Shown here one piece after another: positions 43,223 through 52,672 of a stretch of 64,000 nucleotides of DNA (position 1 is the first letter of the stretch; the number at the start of each line of letters is the position of its first letter). Under the pieces are notes generated by a model. The model had not been told where the DNA came from, made no database searches, and worked only from the letters and a program-made list of their open reading frames with translations. Origin of the DNA: Massilia phosphatilytica (GTDB lineage: Bacteria; Pseudomonadota; Gammaproteobacteria; Burkholderiales; Burkholderiaceae_D); the NCBI RefSeq assembly GCF_002968015.1, contig NZ_PUIP01000008.1:124001-188000 (forward strand), given 5' to 3'. Position numbers and translations under genes: made by a program.

Positions 43223-45757
43223 TTACGACAGAGATCGCCGAAGATACGGCGCCGTGCGGCTGCCCTTCGCCCTGGCGACGTCCGCCGGCGGCCCCTCCGC
43301 CACCACCTTGCCTCCGGCCTCGCCCGCGCCCGGACCGATGTCGATCACCCAGTCGCAGGCGGCCACCACGCGCATCGTGTGTTCGACCATGATGACGGTG
43401 TTGCCCGCGTCGACGAGACGGTCGAGCTGGGCCAGCAGGCGGTCGGCGTCGAGCGGGTGCAGGCCCGTCGTCGGCTCGTCCAGCACGTACAGGGTCCCGC
43501 CGCGGCCGGCGCGCTGCAATTCCGTCGCCAGCTTGATGCGCTGGGCCTCGCCGCCCGAGAGCTCCGTCGCGCTCTGTCCCAGCCGCAGGTAGCCCAGTCC
43601 GACTTCGCGCAGCACCGCAAGCGGCCGCGCGACGGCTTCCTCGTCCGCGAAGAACGCGTGCGCCTCGTCGACCGTCATGCCCAGCACGTCCGCGATGTTG
43701 CGGTCGTTATAGCGGATCGCCAGCGTGTCCGCGTTGTAGCGCGCGCCGCCGCACGTGGGGCAAGGCGCGTACACGCTCGGCAGGAACAGCAGCTCGACCA
43801 TGACGAAGCCCTCGCCCGCGCAATGCTCGCAGCGGCCCTTGGCCACGTTGAACGAGAACCGGCCGGCGTCGTAGCGTCGCTTCTTCGCGGCCGGCGTCGC
43901 GGCGAACAGTTTGCGCACCTGGTCGAACAGGCCCGTGTACGTGGCGAGGTTCGACCGGGGCGTGCGGCCGATCGGCTTCTGGTCCACGCGCACGAGGCGG
44001 CGGATGCCGTGCAGCGGTCCCGCGATGTGGCCGACGGTCGGGATGTCGGCCTCGCGTTCGAGGTCCATGCCTTCCTCGGTCTCGTCCTCGGCCCCGCCCT
44101 GCCCGAGCGCCGCGCCGACGAGGTCGACGAGCACCTGGCTCACGAGCGTCGACTTGCCGGAGCCCGAGACGCCCGTCACGCCCGTCATCACGCCGAGCGG
44201 GAAACAGACGGCGAGGCCGTGCAGGTTGTTGCGCGTGACGTTTTCCAGGCGCAGCCACCCTGTCGGCGCGCGCGGGGTCCGTTCCGGCGGACGCACGGCG
44301 TCCTGCGCATCCGTGAACAGGTAGCGCCGCGTGTGCGAGCCCGCCACGTCACGCAATCCGTCGGGCGGGCCGCTATATAAAATCTGCCCGCCCTTCTCTC
44401 CCGCCTGCGGACCGACGTCGACGATCCAGTCCGCGTGCCGGATCACGTCCAGCGCGTGCTCGACGACGAACAGTGAATTGCCGGCCGCCTTCAGCCGCGC
44501 GAGCGCGTCCAGCAGCGCTTCCGTGTCGGCCGGATGCAGGCCGGCCGACGGCTCGTCCAGCACGTACACGACGCCGAACAGGTTCGAGCGCACCTGCGTG
44601 GCCAGGCGCAGGCGTTGCAGCTCGCCCGGCGACAGGGTCGGCGTGCTGCGCTCCAGCGCCAGGTAGCCGAGACCCAGCGCGAGCATCGTGTCCAGCCGCG
44701 CACACAGGTCCGCGGCGATGCGCTGCGTGACGATCAACTGCTCCGGGTGCTTGTCGGCACGCGCCTTGCCCTTGGGGGCCGTGCCCTCCGCGTAAGGCCG
44801 CAGCAGCGCGGCGAGCCGTTCGAGCGGGACGCGCGAGAGCGTCATGATATCCATGCCGGCAAACGTCACCGATAACGCTTCCTGGCGCAGGCGGCGGCCC
44901 TGGCACAGCGGGCATTCCGTGCTCACCATGTAGCGCGCCACGCGCTTCTTCATCGATGCGCTTTCCGTGTTCGCGAACGTCTGCAGCACGTAGCGCCGCG
45001 CGCCGCTGAACGTGCCCTGGTAGCTGGGCGTCTCCTTGCGCTTCAGGGCACGGCGCGTTTCCGCGGGCGTGAGACCGGCATACACGGGCACGGTGGGCGT
45101 CTCGTCCGTGAACAGGATCCAGTCGCGGTCCTTCTTCGGCAAGTCCCGCCACGGCGTATCGACGTCGTAGCCCATGGTGACGAGGATGTCGCGCAAATTC
45201 TGCCCGTGCCACGCGGGCGGCCACGCGGCGACGGCGCGCTCGCGGATCGTCAGGCTGTCGTCCGGGACCATGGAGGCTTCCGTCGCGTCGTACACGCGGC
45301 CCAGGCCCGAGCATTGCGGGCACGCGCCTTCCGCCGTGTTGGGCGAGAAGGATTCGGCGTACAGCAGTTCCTGGCCGGGCGGGTAATCGCCGGCGCGCGA
45401 GTACAGCATGCGCAATGAATTCGACAAGGTCGACACGCTGCCGACGGACGACCGCGTCGTCGGCGTGCCCCGCTGCTGCTGCAGGGCGACGGCGGGCGGC
45501 AGGCCGTCGATGTCGTCCACTTCCGGCACGGGCATCTGGTGAAACAGCCTGCGCGCGTACGGCGACACGGATTCCAGGTAGCGCCGCTGCGCTTCCGCGT
45601 ACAGTGTCCCGAACGCGAGCGACGACTTGCCCGAGCCGGACACGCCCGTAAACACGACGAGCGCGTCGCGCGGGATGTCGAGGTCGACGTTCTTCAGATT
45701 GTGTTCGCGCGCGCCGCGTACGCGCACGTGGCCTGTCTTCAGTGGTTGGTCGCGCAT
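43223..45757 (-). CDS. UvrA-like excision ATPase, short (UvrA2) class
   Basis: An 844-residue double ABC ATPase, about 100 residues shorter than housekeeping UvrA. Walker A motifs are [12 protein letters not shown] and [12 protein letters not shown]. Signature regions are [12 protein letters not shown] (atypical first, Pro for Gly) and [12 protein letters not shown]. Zinc-module cysteines occur in [24 protein letters not shown] and CPTCGGARY. The UvrB-binding domain is reduced, as in UvrA2 proteins linked to resistance or damage tolerance. The start [21 protein letters not shown] at 45757 is preferred over 45790. Confidence 0.9.
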   Translation of the reverse strand: MRDQPLKTGHVRVRGAREHNLKNVDLDIPRDALVVFTGVSGSGKSSLAFGTLYAEAQRRYLESVSPYARRLFHQMPVPEVDDIDGLPPAVALQQQRGTPTTRSSVGSVSTLSNSLRMLYSRAGDYPPGQELLYAESFSPNTAEGACPQCSGLGRVYDATEASMVPDDSLTIRERAVAAWPPAWHGQNLRDILVTMGYDVDTPWRDLPKKDRDWILFTDETPTVPVYAGLTPAETRRALKRKETPSYQGTFSGARRYVLQTFANTESASMKKRVARYMVSTECPLCQGRRLRQEALSVTFAGMDIMTLSRVPLERLAALLRPYAEGTAPKGKARADKHPEQLIVTQRIAADLCARLDTMLALGLGYLALERSTPTLSPGELQRLRLATQVRSNLFGVVYVLDEPSAGLHPADTEALLDALARLKAAGNSLFVVEHALDVIRHADWIVDVGPQAGEKGGQILYSGPPDGLRDVAGSHTRRYLFTDAQDAVRPPERTPRAPTGWLRLENVTRNNLHGLAVCFPLGVMTGVTGVSGSGKSTLVSQVLVDLVGAALGQGGAEDETEEGMDLEREADIPTVGHIAGPLHGIRRLVRVDQKPIGRTPRSNLATYTGLFDQVRKLFAATPAAKKRRYDAGRFSFNVAKGRCEHCAGEGFVMVELLFLPSVYAPCPTCGGARYNADTLAIRYNDRNIADVLGMTVDEAHAFFADEEAVARPLAVLREVGLGYLRLGQSATELSGGEAQRIKLATELQRAGRGGTLYVLDEPTTGLHPLDADRLLAQLDRLVDAGNTVIMVEHTMRVVAACDWVIDIGPGAGEAGGKVVAEGPPADVARAKGSRTAPYLRRSLS

Positions 45758-45832
45758 GCCTGCCGCTCCGGATGCTTTACGATGCCTCATTCCAGCATGC
45801 GCGGACCCGGCCGTCGGTGCGCTCGAGCACCC

Positions 45833-46912
45833 TCAGGGAATCAGCATCTGCGCCCGCAATTCGGCAAACAGGTCGAAAAACGCGTCCTCGGTCGACTGCC
45901 AGGCGGCGAAGCCGAGGCGGCGGCTGTTCGCCATGTCCGTCATCACTTCGATGGGACGGCCGAGATCGAGGTCCGTGTGCCAGGGCGATACGAGCCGGTT
46001 CAGGTCCGCTTCGACAAGCTTGTGGCGCGTGGCGATCTCGCGCCAGACGGCGTGGTCGTTCGCCATCTCGGCTGCCAACGGCCGCGTCTCGCCTTCGAAG
46101 CCCACGGCCTGGACGCCGAACCACGCGGCCAGCCGGCGCCACAGCCAACTCCAGCGGAAGTAATCGCCGTTCGTGATGTTGAAAGCCTCGTTGCGCGCGG
46201 CGTCGTGGTCGGCGGCCCAGCGCAGCTGCTTCGCGAGCATGCGCGCGTCCGTCACGTCCGACAGGCCGTCCCACTGCGCCCGCGACCCCGGAAAACGGAA
46301 CGGCCGGTCCGTCGCCTTGCAGATCGACGCGTACACGGCCAGGGTCGTGCCCAGGTTCATCGCGTTGCCGACGGCCATGCCGATGACCGTGTGCGGCCGG
46401 TGGACGGTCCACGTGAAGCGGTCGCGCGCGGCAGCAGCGTAGACCTCGTCTTCTTGCGCGTAATAAAAATTGTCGAGCGGCAGGCGCGGCTGGGATTCGC
46501 GCAGCGGCGTGTCGGGCAAGGTGCCCGAACTGGCATACGCCTCGAACGGGCCGAGGTAATGCTTCAGGCCCGTCACGAGCGCCACGTGGCGCAGCGACTT
46601 GCGGGTGCTCAGCGCATCCAGCAGGTTGCGTACGAGGGCCGCGTTGACCCGGATGTTCTCCGCCTCGCTGTCCTGGCGCATCCACGTCGTGATGAAGACG
46701 TGGGTCGGGCCGCCGTCGCCGAACGCCGTCGCCAACGCTTCCGCCAGGCGTTCCGGATCCATCAGGTCGGCCGGCACTGGGATCAGGCCCGGCAGGTCGG
46801 CGGGCGGACGGCGCGCGAGGCCATACACGGTCCAGCCGTGGGCCAGCAGTTCCCGTGCCGTGGCATGGCCGCCGATGCCGCTGGCACCCACGACGAGTCC
46901 GCTTCGTTGCAT
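45833..46912 (-). CDS. SDR-family oxidoreductase, PRISE / progesterone 5-beta-reductase-like
   Basis: A 359-residue atypical short-chain dehydrogenase. The nucleotide motif is [18 protein letters not shown] near the N-terminus, followed by [27 protein letters not shown] and the [11 protein letters not shown] segment carry the active-site Tyr of the PRISE group. [20 protein letters not shown] is also characteristic. The start at 46912 (MQRSG) puts the Rossmann motif at the N-terminus. Substrates of bacterial members are unclear; enone reduction is the known chemistry. It lies 42 bp after the glycosyltransferase. Confidence 0.82.
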   Translation of the reverse strand: MQRSGLVVGASGIGGHATARELLAHGWTVYGLARRPPADLPGLIPVPADLMDPERLAEALATAFGDGGPTHVFITTWMRQDSEAENIRVNAALVRNLLDALSTRKSLRHVALVTGLKHYLGPFEAYASSGTLPDTPLRESQPRLPLDNFYYAQEDEVYAAAARDRFTWTVHRPHTVIGMAVGNAMNLGTTLAVYASICKATDRPFRFPGSRAQWDGLSDVTDARMLAKQLRWAADHDAARNEAFNITNGDYFRWSWLWRRLAAWFGVQAVGFEGETRPLAAEMANDHAVWREIATRHKLVEADLNRLVSPWHTDLDLGRPIEVMTDMANSRRLGFAAWQSTEDAFFDLFAELRAQMLIP

Positions 46913-46954
46913 GTCCGCTCTCCTTGACGATGGCAACCGCCATTCTTGCCTGCT

Positions 46955-48193
46955 TCAGGAAAGCGCGTCGCACATCTTGTCGATCCCGCCACCCGGCGGG
47001 AAGCGCGCCGCCACCGCACGTGTCCGTTCGTCGAGCCCCGGCGCCGCCAGCAGATGGCCCAGCGCGCGCACGAGCCGGTCTTCGTTCAGCCGCCCGGCCG
47101 GCAGGCTCGCGCCGACGCCGAGCGCCGTCACGCGCGCCCCGTTGTCGAACTGGTCGTGCGCCAGCGGCACGACCAGTTGCGGCGTCCCCGCGCGCAGCGC
47201 CTCCGCCGTCGTGCCGATGCCGCCGTGGTGGATGAGTGCCGCCGCATGCGGCAGGAGTGCCCGCAGCGGCACATAGTCCTGCCACAGCATCGATGGCGGC
47301 AGGTCGGCCGGCACCTGCTCGCGGTGCGGCGTGAGGAACACCGCGCGCCGGCCCAGTCGCGCCGCCGCCGCGCACGCATGGCGGAAGTACGCGGCCGCCT
47401 GCGTGTTGCCGGTGCCGTGCGTGAACACGAGCGGCGGCGTTCCCGCCTGCAGAAACGCGGCCAGGCCGGCCGACAGTGTTGCGCCCGCGTTCGGGTCGAA
47501 CAAGGGAAAATCGCCGCGTACGAGCGGCTGCGGCCAGTCCGGCTGCGTGGGCGCGAACCAGGCGGGGAACAGCGTCAGCGACACATCGGGCACGGACGCG
47601 ATCCAGTCCATCATCGATGGCACGGGCGCAAGCCCGCGCGTGGCGCGCGCCGCATTCACGTCCGCCAGCGCGACGGGATCGATGAAGCGCCGGCCCACCC
47701 AGCGCCAGAACGCCCGGCGCGCGGACAGAGGCACCCAGGCCGGCACGCGCCACGGCCCCACCAGCAACGGATCGTGCACGGTCATGAGGTTGGCGGGCGC
47801 GAGGTAGGCGGCTGCGATCCTGATGCCGGGATGCGCCGCGCGGCACAGGTCCGCCTCCGGCAGCGCGAGCGGATGCACGAGCAGCGTACAGCGTTCCTCC
47901 GCCGGCAGCGCATCCACGAAAGGAACGATGCGCGCCATCGCGGGCCGCGTCGCGCGCCACACGACGCCGAAGCCGCGCGTCGGGTGCCACAGGTCGGGAT
48001 CGCGCAGCACGGCCTCGTCGGCGGGCAGGCCCGTGAACGGCAGCCCGGTCGGACGCACCCACGGGCCATGCTGCCCGGGTGCGAGAAAGCTCACGCGATG
48101 GCCGCGCGCCCGCAGCGCAAGCGCCAGCGCGAGGAAGGGAAACAGGTCGCCGGCCGAGCCGATCGTGACGACGACGATGTGTTGAGATTCGAT
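46955..48193 (-). CDS. UGT/MGT-type glycosyltransferase, start codon unusual
   Basis: A GT-B fold enzyme of about 412 residues. The C-terminal domain carries the sugar-nucleotide motif ALLPHAAALIHHGGIGTTAEAL with PLAHDQFDNGARV, as in macrolide and sterol glycosyltransferases. The first strand HIVVVTIGSAGDLFPFLALA and GHRVSFLAPGQHG are in frame upstream of the first GTG (48094) but have no ATG, GTG or TTG. AGGAG at 48200-48204 stands six bases before an ATC codon at 48193. I place the start there because the domain needs it; a GTG start at 48094 would delete the first beta-alpha unit. Confidence 0.75.
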   Translation of the reverse strand: MESQHIVVVTIGSAGDLFPFLALALALRARGHRVSFLAPGQHGPWVRPTGLPFTGLPADEAVLRDPDLWHPTRGFGVVWRATRPAMARIVPFVDALPAEERCTLLVHPLALPEADLCRAAHPGIRIAAAYLAPANLMTVHDPLLVGPWRVPAWVPLSARRAFWRWVGRRFIDPVALADVNAARATRGLAPVPSMMDWIASVPDVSLTLFPAWFAPTQPDWPQPLVRGDFPLFDPNAGATLSAGLAAFLQAGTPPLVFTHGTGNTQAAAYFRHACAAAARLGRRAVFLTPHREQVPADLPPSMLWQDYVPLRALLPHAAALIHHGGIGTTAEALRAGTPQLVVPLAHDQFDNGARVTALGVGASLPAGRLNEDRLVRALGHLLAAPGLDERTRAVAARFPPGGGIDKMCDALS

Positions 48194-48239
48194 GCGGATC
48201 TCCTGCTAGAATATGGGATCGTTCAAGGAGATTCTACCC

Positions 48240-48251
48240 ATGCGCCTGTAA
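48240..48251 (+). CDS. three-codon leader ORF Met-Arg-Leu-stop
   Basis: ATG CGC CTG TAA stands behind AAGGAG (48225-48230), nine bases upstream, and 66 bp ahead of the ABC-F start. The Met-Arg-Leu sequence equals the core of macrolide-sensing stalling leaders of the ErmDL type. A stem-loop follows directly at 48257-48276. A regulatory role is inferred from arrangement. Confidence 0.5.
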   Translation: MRL

Positions 48252-48256
48252 TGCCC

Positions 48257-48276
48257 GCCGTTCGCATCGCGACGGC
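48257..48276 (+). promoter_or_regulatory. stem-loop in the ABC-F leader
   Basis: GCCGT-T-CGC (48257-48265) pairs with GCG-ACGGC (48269-48276) around an ATC loop with one bulge. It starts six bases after the leader stop, where a stalled ribosome would cover or disrupt it. Confidence 0.45.
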
Positions 48277-48317
48277 CACGAAACCTTCCGGCTTTCTTTG
48301 GCATCCAGGAGTTTTAC

Positions 48318-49919
48318 ATGGCGCATCCTTACTTTGCGGCCCTGCACGGGGTCGACATCATTCTGCCCGACGGGCGCACCCTTTTCACCCACCTGCATGA
48401 ATCGTTCGGTGCCGAGACCGTCGGCCTGATCGGCCATAACGGCAGCGGCAAGTCCACGCTCGGGCGCGTGCTCGCGGGCGGCTTGCTGGCTTCCGCCGGC
48501 CGCATCGAACGTCCGGGGCGCATCCGCTACGTCGAACAGCAGACCGGGGCCACGTCCGCGCGGTCCCTGGCCGAAGTCGCGGGCATCGATGCCCCGCTGG
48601 CCGCGCTGCGCCGTCTCGCGGATGGCGACGCGCGCGACGAGGACTTCGACATCATCGGCGACCGCTGGGACCTGGAAGCGCGCTGGCAGGCGATGCTCGA
48701 CGGTGCCGGACTCCCGGCGGCCGCGACACCCGCCTCCCTGTCCGGCGGGCAGCACACGCTGCTCGCGCTGATCGGCGCCTTTTGCTCGGACGCCGACCTG
48801 CTCGTGCTGGACGAACCGGGCAACCACCTCGACGCGGGCAACCGCGCCTTCCTCCTCGACCAGATGCGCGCATGGCGCCAGGCCGGCCGCGGCTTGCTGT
48901 TGATCAGCCATGATCGCGACCTGCTGGACCACGTCGAGCGCACGCTGGAAGTCCACGCGGGCGGGCTGCGGCGCTATGGTGGCGGGTGGTCGCTGGTCGC
49001 CGAACAGCGCGACGCCGAGCTGGCCGCAGCCGGTTCGAAGCTGGAACGGGCTCGCACGGAGCGGCGCCAGGGCGAGCAAAACATGCGCGACCAGGCCGAG
49101 CGCGCCGCGCGCAGGAGTGCCCGCGGGGCGCGCGCGAAAGCGGACGGCGGCATGCCGAAGATCGTGCTGAACGCCCTGCCCCAGCGCGCCGAGCAGACGG
49201 ACGGCGCACGGCTTGAGCGCCATGCGCGCGAGCGGCAGGCGTTGCAGGATGACGTCGCAAGCGCGTTCGCGACATTCGACGCCCTGCACCAGCAACCGGT
49301 CTTTCCGCAGCTGGACGTCGTGATCCCGCCCGGCCAGACGGCGCTCGCGTTCGATGCACTCGTCGCGCGCCACGGTCCGCGCCAGCCGTTGGACTGGCGC
49401 GTACAGGGCGCGGCGCGGATCGCCATCACGGGACCGAACGGCTGCGGCAAATCCACCTTGCTGCGCACGATCGCCGGGGAGCTGGCGCCGTTGTCCGGCA
49501 CCGTGCACGGGTTGCCCGGCGTGCTGCTGGACCAGCACCTGGCCATGCTCGATCCGGCGCGCAGCCTGCTGGATCATTTCCCGACGTCGCAGGACGAAGG
49601 GCGCCTGCGCCAGATGCTCGCGCTCGCGGGGCTGGGCCCTTCCCGCATCCTGCGTCCAGCCGGCGACTTGAGCGGCGGCGAACGCATGCGCGGCGCCCTG
49701 ATGCTGGCCGTGCTGCGCGAGCCTGCGCCGAAACTCTTGATGCTGGACGAGCCGACGAACCACCTCGACCTCGCGAGCGCGGAGGCGCTGGAAACGATGC
49801 TGGCGTCGTGGCCGGGGACGCTCGTCGTCGTGTCGCACGACGGGCGCTTTCTTGACAAGCTGGCGCTCACCCACCGGCTCGACTGGACGCAGGACCGGTG
49901 GGTGGCGAATGAAGTTTAG
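48318..49919 (+). CDS. ABC-F family ATPase (ribosome-acting)
   Basis: A 533-residue protein with two ABC domains in one chain and no membrane segment. Walker A motifs are GLIGHNGSGKSTLG and ITGPNGCGKSTLL, signatures LSGGQ and LSGGER, and Walker B LLVLDEPGNHLD and LLMLDEPTNHLD. The interdomain linker is charged, with GMPKIVLNALPQRAEQ. ABC-F proteins act at the ribosomal E site, either as translation factors or by displacing antibiotics. The separate leader ORF points toward inducible expression. GGAG lies 7-8 bases before the ATG. The stop overlaps the convergent DUF1854 gene by 4 bp. Confidence 0.92.
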   Translation: MAHPYFAALHGVDIILPDGRTLFTHLHESFGAETVGLIGHNGSGKSTLGRVLAGGLLASAGRIERPGRIRYVEQQTGATSARSLAEVAGIDAPLAALRRLADGDARDEDFDIIGDRWDLEARWQAMLDGAGLPAAATPASLSGGQHTLLALIGAFCSDADLLVLDEPGNHLDAGNRAFLLDQMRAWRQAGRGLLLISHDRDLLDHVERTLEVHAGGLRRYGGGWSLVAEQRDAELAAAGSKLERARTERRQGEQNMRDQAERAARRSARGARAKADGGMPKIVLNALPQRAEQTDGARLERHARERQALQDDVASAFATFDALHQQPVFPQLDVVIPPGQTALAFDALVARHGPRQPLDWRVQGAARIAITGPNGCGKSTLLRTIAGELAPLSGTVHGLPGVLLDQHLAMLDPARSLLDHFPTSQDEGRLRQMLALAGLGPSRILRPAGDLSGGERMRGALMLAVLREPAPKLLMLDEPTNHLDLASAEALETMLASWPGTLVVVSHDGRFLDKLALTHRLDWTQDRWVANEV

Positions 49920-50380
49920 AGGAACCGGTCGAGTATCTTCCGGCTCCCCTTGTCGATGCCGAACATGTCACGGATGAGGAAGTGAATCCCATGGCTGTCC
50001 GCGATCAGCAGCGAATACGTGCCCAGGCGGCGGATGTCTTCCTCGCCCTTGAGCACGAACTCCGTGTCGCCGCGGTCGGTTTTCACCGTCCACGTGCACG
50101 GCGTGGCGTAGCTGGACACGCCCTTGATCGACAGGATCTCGGGCATGAATTCGCGGCCGTCGAGTTCTTCCGTCACGAGCGCGCGGATGTCGGCCGGCAT
50201 CGTCTCGAGGTCGTCGATCCACGCGACTTCCTTGCCGCCGTCGCGCACGAGCGAGATGCCCTTCGAGGGCGCCTGCACGGGGAACGAGCGCACGGGCGCG
50301 ACCCCGACGAATTCCTCGCCCTCGCCATTCGTCAGTACCAGTTTGCCGAACGCATCCCGGCGTAAGTGAAAAGTGGTCAT
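49916..50380 (-). CDS. DUF1854 protein, cyanophycin-metabolism associated
   Basis: A 154-residue protein with no membrane segment, starting MTTFHLRRDAFGKLVLTNGEG. Conserved features are GVAPVRSFPVQAPSKGISLV, a Trp-Ile-Asp (VAWIDDLETMP) and VKTDRGDTEFVLKGEEDIRR. The family is found beside cyanophycin synthetases together with an ABC exporter-like protein, exactly the arrangement here, but its biochemical role is not established. It begins 3 bp after the ABC gene stop and is clearly co-transcribed. Confidence 0.85.
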   Translation of the reverse strand: MTTFHLRRDAFGKLVLTNGEGEEFVGVAPVRSFPVQAPSKGISLVRDGGKEVAWIDDLETMPADIRALVTEELDGREFMPEILSIKGVSSYATPCTWTVKTDRGDTEFVLKGEEDIRRLGTYSLLIADSHGIHFLIRDMFGIDKGSRKILDRFL

Positions 50381-50383
50381 CGT

Positions 50384-52672
50384 TCAGTCTTCCTTGCTGC
50401 CGTCGTCGTCCGGGTCCTGGTCCACGTTGCGCGCCTGCGCCTCGTACAAGCGGTAGTACGCGCCTTCGCGTGCCATCAGTTCGTCGTGGTTGCCCTCTTC
50501 CACCACCTGGCCGCGGTCCAGCACGACGAGGCGGTCGGCGCGGTGCAGCGTGGAGAGCCTGTGCGCGATGGCGATCGTCGTGCGGCCCTGCACGAGGTTG
50601 TCCAGTGCCTTCTGGATTTCCTTTTCCGTTTCCGAGTCGACGGAGGACGTCGCTTCGTCGAGGATCAGGATCGGCGGGTCGATGAGGAGTGCCCGCGCGA
50701 TCGAGATGCGCTGGCGCTCGCCGCCGGACAGGCCCTGACCCCGCTCGCCCACCATCGAGTCATAGCCCTGCGGCAGGCGCAGGATGAATTCGTGGGCGTG
50801 GGCGGCGCGGGCGGCGGCGATGATCTCTTCGCGCGTCGCATCCGGCTTGCCGTAGGCGATGTTTTCCGCGATGGTGCCGAAGAACAGGAACGGCTCCTGC
50901 AGCACGAGGCCGATGTGGCGGCGGTAATCGGCGACGGCGAAGCTGCGGATGTCGCGGCCGTCCAGCAGGATCGCGCCTTCCGCCACGTCGTAGAAGCGGC
51001 AGATCAGGTTCACGAGCGTGCTCTTGCCCGAGCCGGAGTGGCCGACGAGGCCCACCATCTCGCCGGCCTTGATGTTCAGCGAGATGCCGCGGTTGACGGC
51101 GCGGTTACCGTAGCGGAAGCCCACTTCGCGCAGCGCGATGTTGCCCTCGACCTTGTCCACTTTCACCGGGTTGACGGGGTCGGGGACGCTCGACACGTGG
51201 TCGAGGATGTCGAAGATGCGCTTGGCGGCCGACGCGGATTTCTGCGTGACGGACACGATGCGGCTCATCGAATCGAGGCGGACATAGAAACGGCCGCTGT
51301 ACGCGATGAAGGCGGACAGCACGCCGACGGTGATTTCCTGCTGGCTCACCTGCCAGATGCCGAAGCACCAGATGATGAGCAGGCCCAGTTCCGTCAGCAG
51401 CGACACGGTCGGCGAGAACAGCGACCACACCTTGTTCAATTTGTCGTTGACGGCCAGGTTGTGCTTGTTCGCTTCGCGGAAGCGCGACGCCTCGCGGTGC
51501 TCCTGCGCGAACGCCTTCACGACACGGATGCCGGGAATCGTATCGGCCAGCACGTTCGTGACCTCGCCCCACACGCGGTCGATCTTTTCGAAACCGGTAC
51601 GGAGCTTGTCGCGCACGACGTGGATCATCCACGCGATGAACGGCAGCGGCACGAGGGTGATGAGCGCGAGCTTGGCATTGATGCTGAACAGGATCGCGCC
51701 CGTCATGATGATCATGAGGACGTCGGACAGGAAGTCGAGCAGATGCAGCGAGAGGAACACGCAAATGCGGTCCGAGCCGCTGCCGATGCGGCTCATGAGG
51801 TCACCCGTGCGCTTGCCGCCGAAGAATTCCAGCGACAATCTCAGCAGGTGTTCATAGGTTTCGGAACGCATGTCGGCGCCCATCCGCTCCGACACGAGGG
51901 CCAGGATGTACGTGCGGCCCCAGCCCAGCGCCCAGGCGAGGATCGCGGACGCGAACAGGCCGCCCATGTACATGTAGACGAGGTGGGTATCGATGTGCTG
52001 GCCGTTCTGGTACGGGATCAGCACATTGTCCATCAGCGGCATCGTCAGGTACGGCGGAATCATGTGTGCGCCGGTACTTGCCAACATGAGCAAGAATCCG
52101 AGCAGCAATTGCCCCTTGTACGGCCGGGCGAAGCGCCACAAACGGAACAGGGTCCACGTCGACGGCGGCGTATGCAGCACCTTGGTGCAGATCGGGCAGT
52201 CTTCCTGGTCCGGTTCCAGCGGTGCCTTGCAGCTCGGACACGTATGTTGCTCGGGCGGTTGCACAGGGACGCCGCTGACGTAGCTTTCGACCTGGTCCTG
52301 GAACTGGTCGACGACGCGGATGGCTTGCAGGTTCTGGCCCAAAGTAAAACGCCAGGCCGCCAGCAGGCCGTTCTGGTCGACGAGTTCGAGATGGCCGACG
52401 CCCCCGTGGTCGTGGTGGCGCATTGTCAAACCGGCACGGTATGGCCAGTCGCGCCACATCGTGTCGCCGGGTGCGCGGGTCAGCAGGCGATAATTCGTGA
52501 CGACGAGAATACCTTTGGTGAAACGTAATTTCGCATCGAGGTCAACCTCGACGCTGTTTAAAACGTTTTCCCCAGGCGCAAGCTTTTTCGCGACGTCCGC
52601 CTGCCAGTGCTCAGGCAGGAAACCGGCGGTTGACGCCGGCGGAGCGGAGGGAACAAGTTGTTGAGTTGTCAT
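50384..52672 (-). CDS. ABC transporter (fused permease-ATPase), cyanophycin-metabolism associated
   Basis: A 762-residue protein. The first 145 residues are cytoplasmic and PH-like (LDAKLRFTKGILVVTNYRLL). A small zinc ribbon CPSCKAPLEPDQEDCPIC follows near residues 146-165. A six-helix exporter-type membrane domain spans about 190-480. The ATPase has Walker A VGHSGSGKST, signature LSGGERQR, Walker B LILDEATSSVD and the H-loop IAHRLST. The exporter-like architecture with an N-terminal zinc ribbon is unusual. It is divergent from the cyanophycin synthetases and followed by DUF1854. The cargo is unknown; involvement with cyanophycin or its dipeptide is inference from context. Confidence 0.88.
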   Translation of the reverse strand: MTTQQLVPSAPPASTAGFLPEHWQADVAKKLAPGENVLNSVEVDLDAKLRFTKGILVVTNYRLLTRAPGDTMWRDWPYRAGLTMRHHDHGGVGHLELVDQNGLLAAWRFTLGQNLQAIRVVDQFQDQVESYVSGVPVQPPEQHTCPSCKAPLEPDQEDCPICTKVLHTPPSTWTLFRLWRFARPYKGQLLLGFLLMLASTGAHMIPPYLTMPLMDNVLIPYQNGQHIDTHLVYMYMGGLFASAILAWALGWGRTYILALVSERMGADMRSETYEHLLRLSLEFFGGKRTGDLMSRIGSGSDRICVFLSLHLLDFLSDVLMIIMTGAILFSINAKLALITLVPLPFIAWMIHVVRDKLRTGFEKIDRVWGEVTNVLADTIPGIRVVKAFAQEHREASRFREANKHNLAVNDKLNKVWSLFSPTVSLLTELGLLIIWCFGIWQVSQQEITVGVLSAFIAYSGRFYVRLDSMSRIVSVTQKSASAAKRIFDILDHVSSVPDPVNPVKVDKVEGNIALREVGFRYGNRAVNRGISLNIKAGEMVGLVGHSGSGKSTLVNLICRFYDVAEGAILLDGRDIRSFAVADYRRHIGLVLQEPFLFFGTIAENIAYGKPDATREEIIAAARAAHAHEFILRLPQGYDSMVGERGQGLSGGERQRISIARALLIDPPILILDEATSSVDSETEKEIQKALDNLVQGRTTIAIAHRLSTLHRADRLVVLDRGQVVEEGNHDELMAREGAYYRLYEAQARNVDQDPDDDGSKED

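Noticed and set aside
45757..45790. Longer start for the UvrA-like gene at 45790
   Set aside because: The added residues [11 protein letters not shown] are unlike the family N-terminus, which begins close to the ABC motif.
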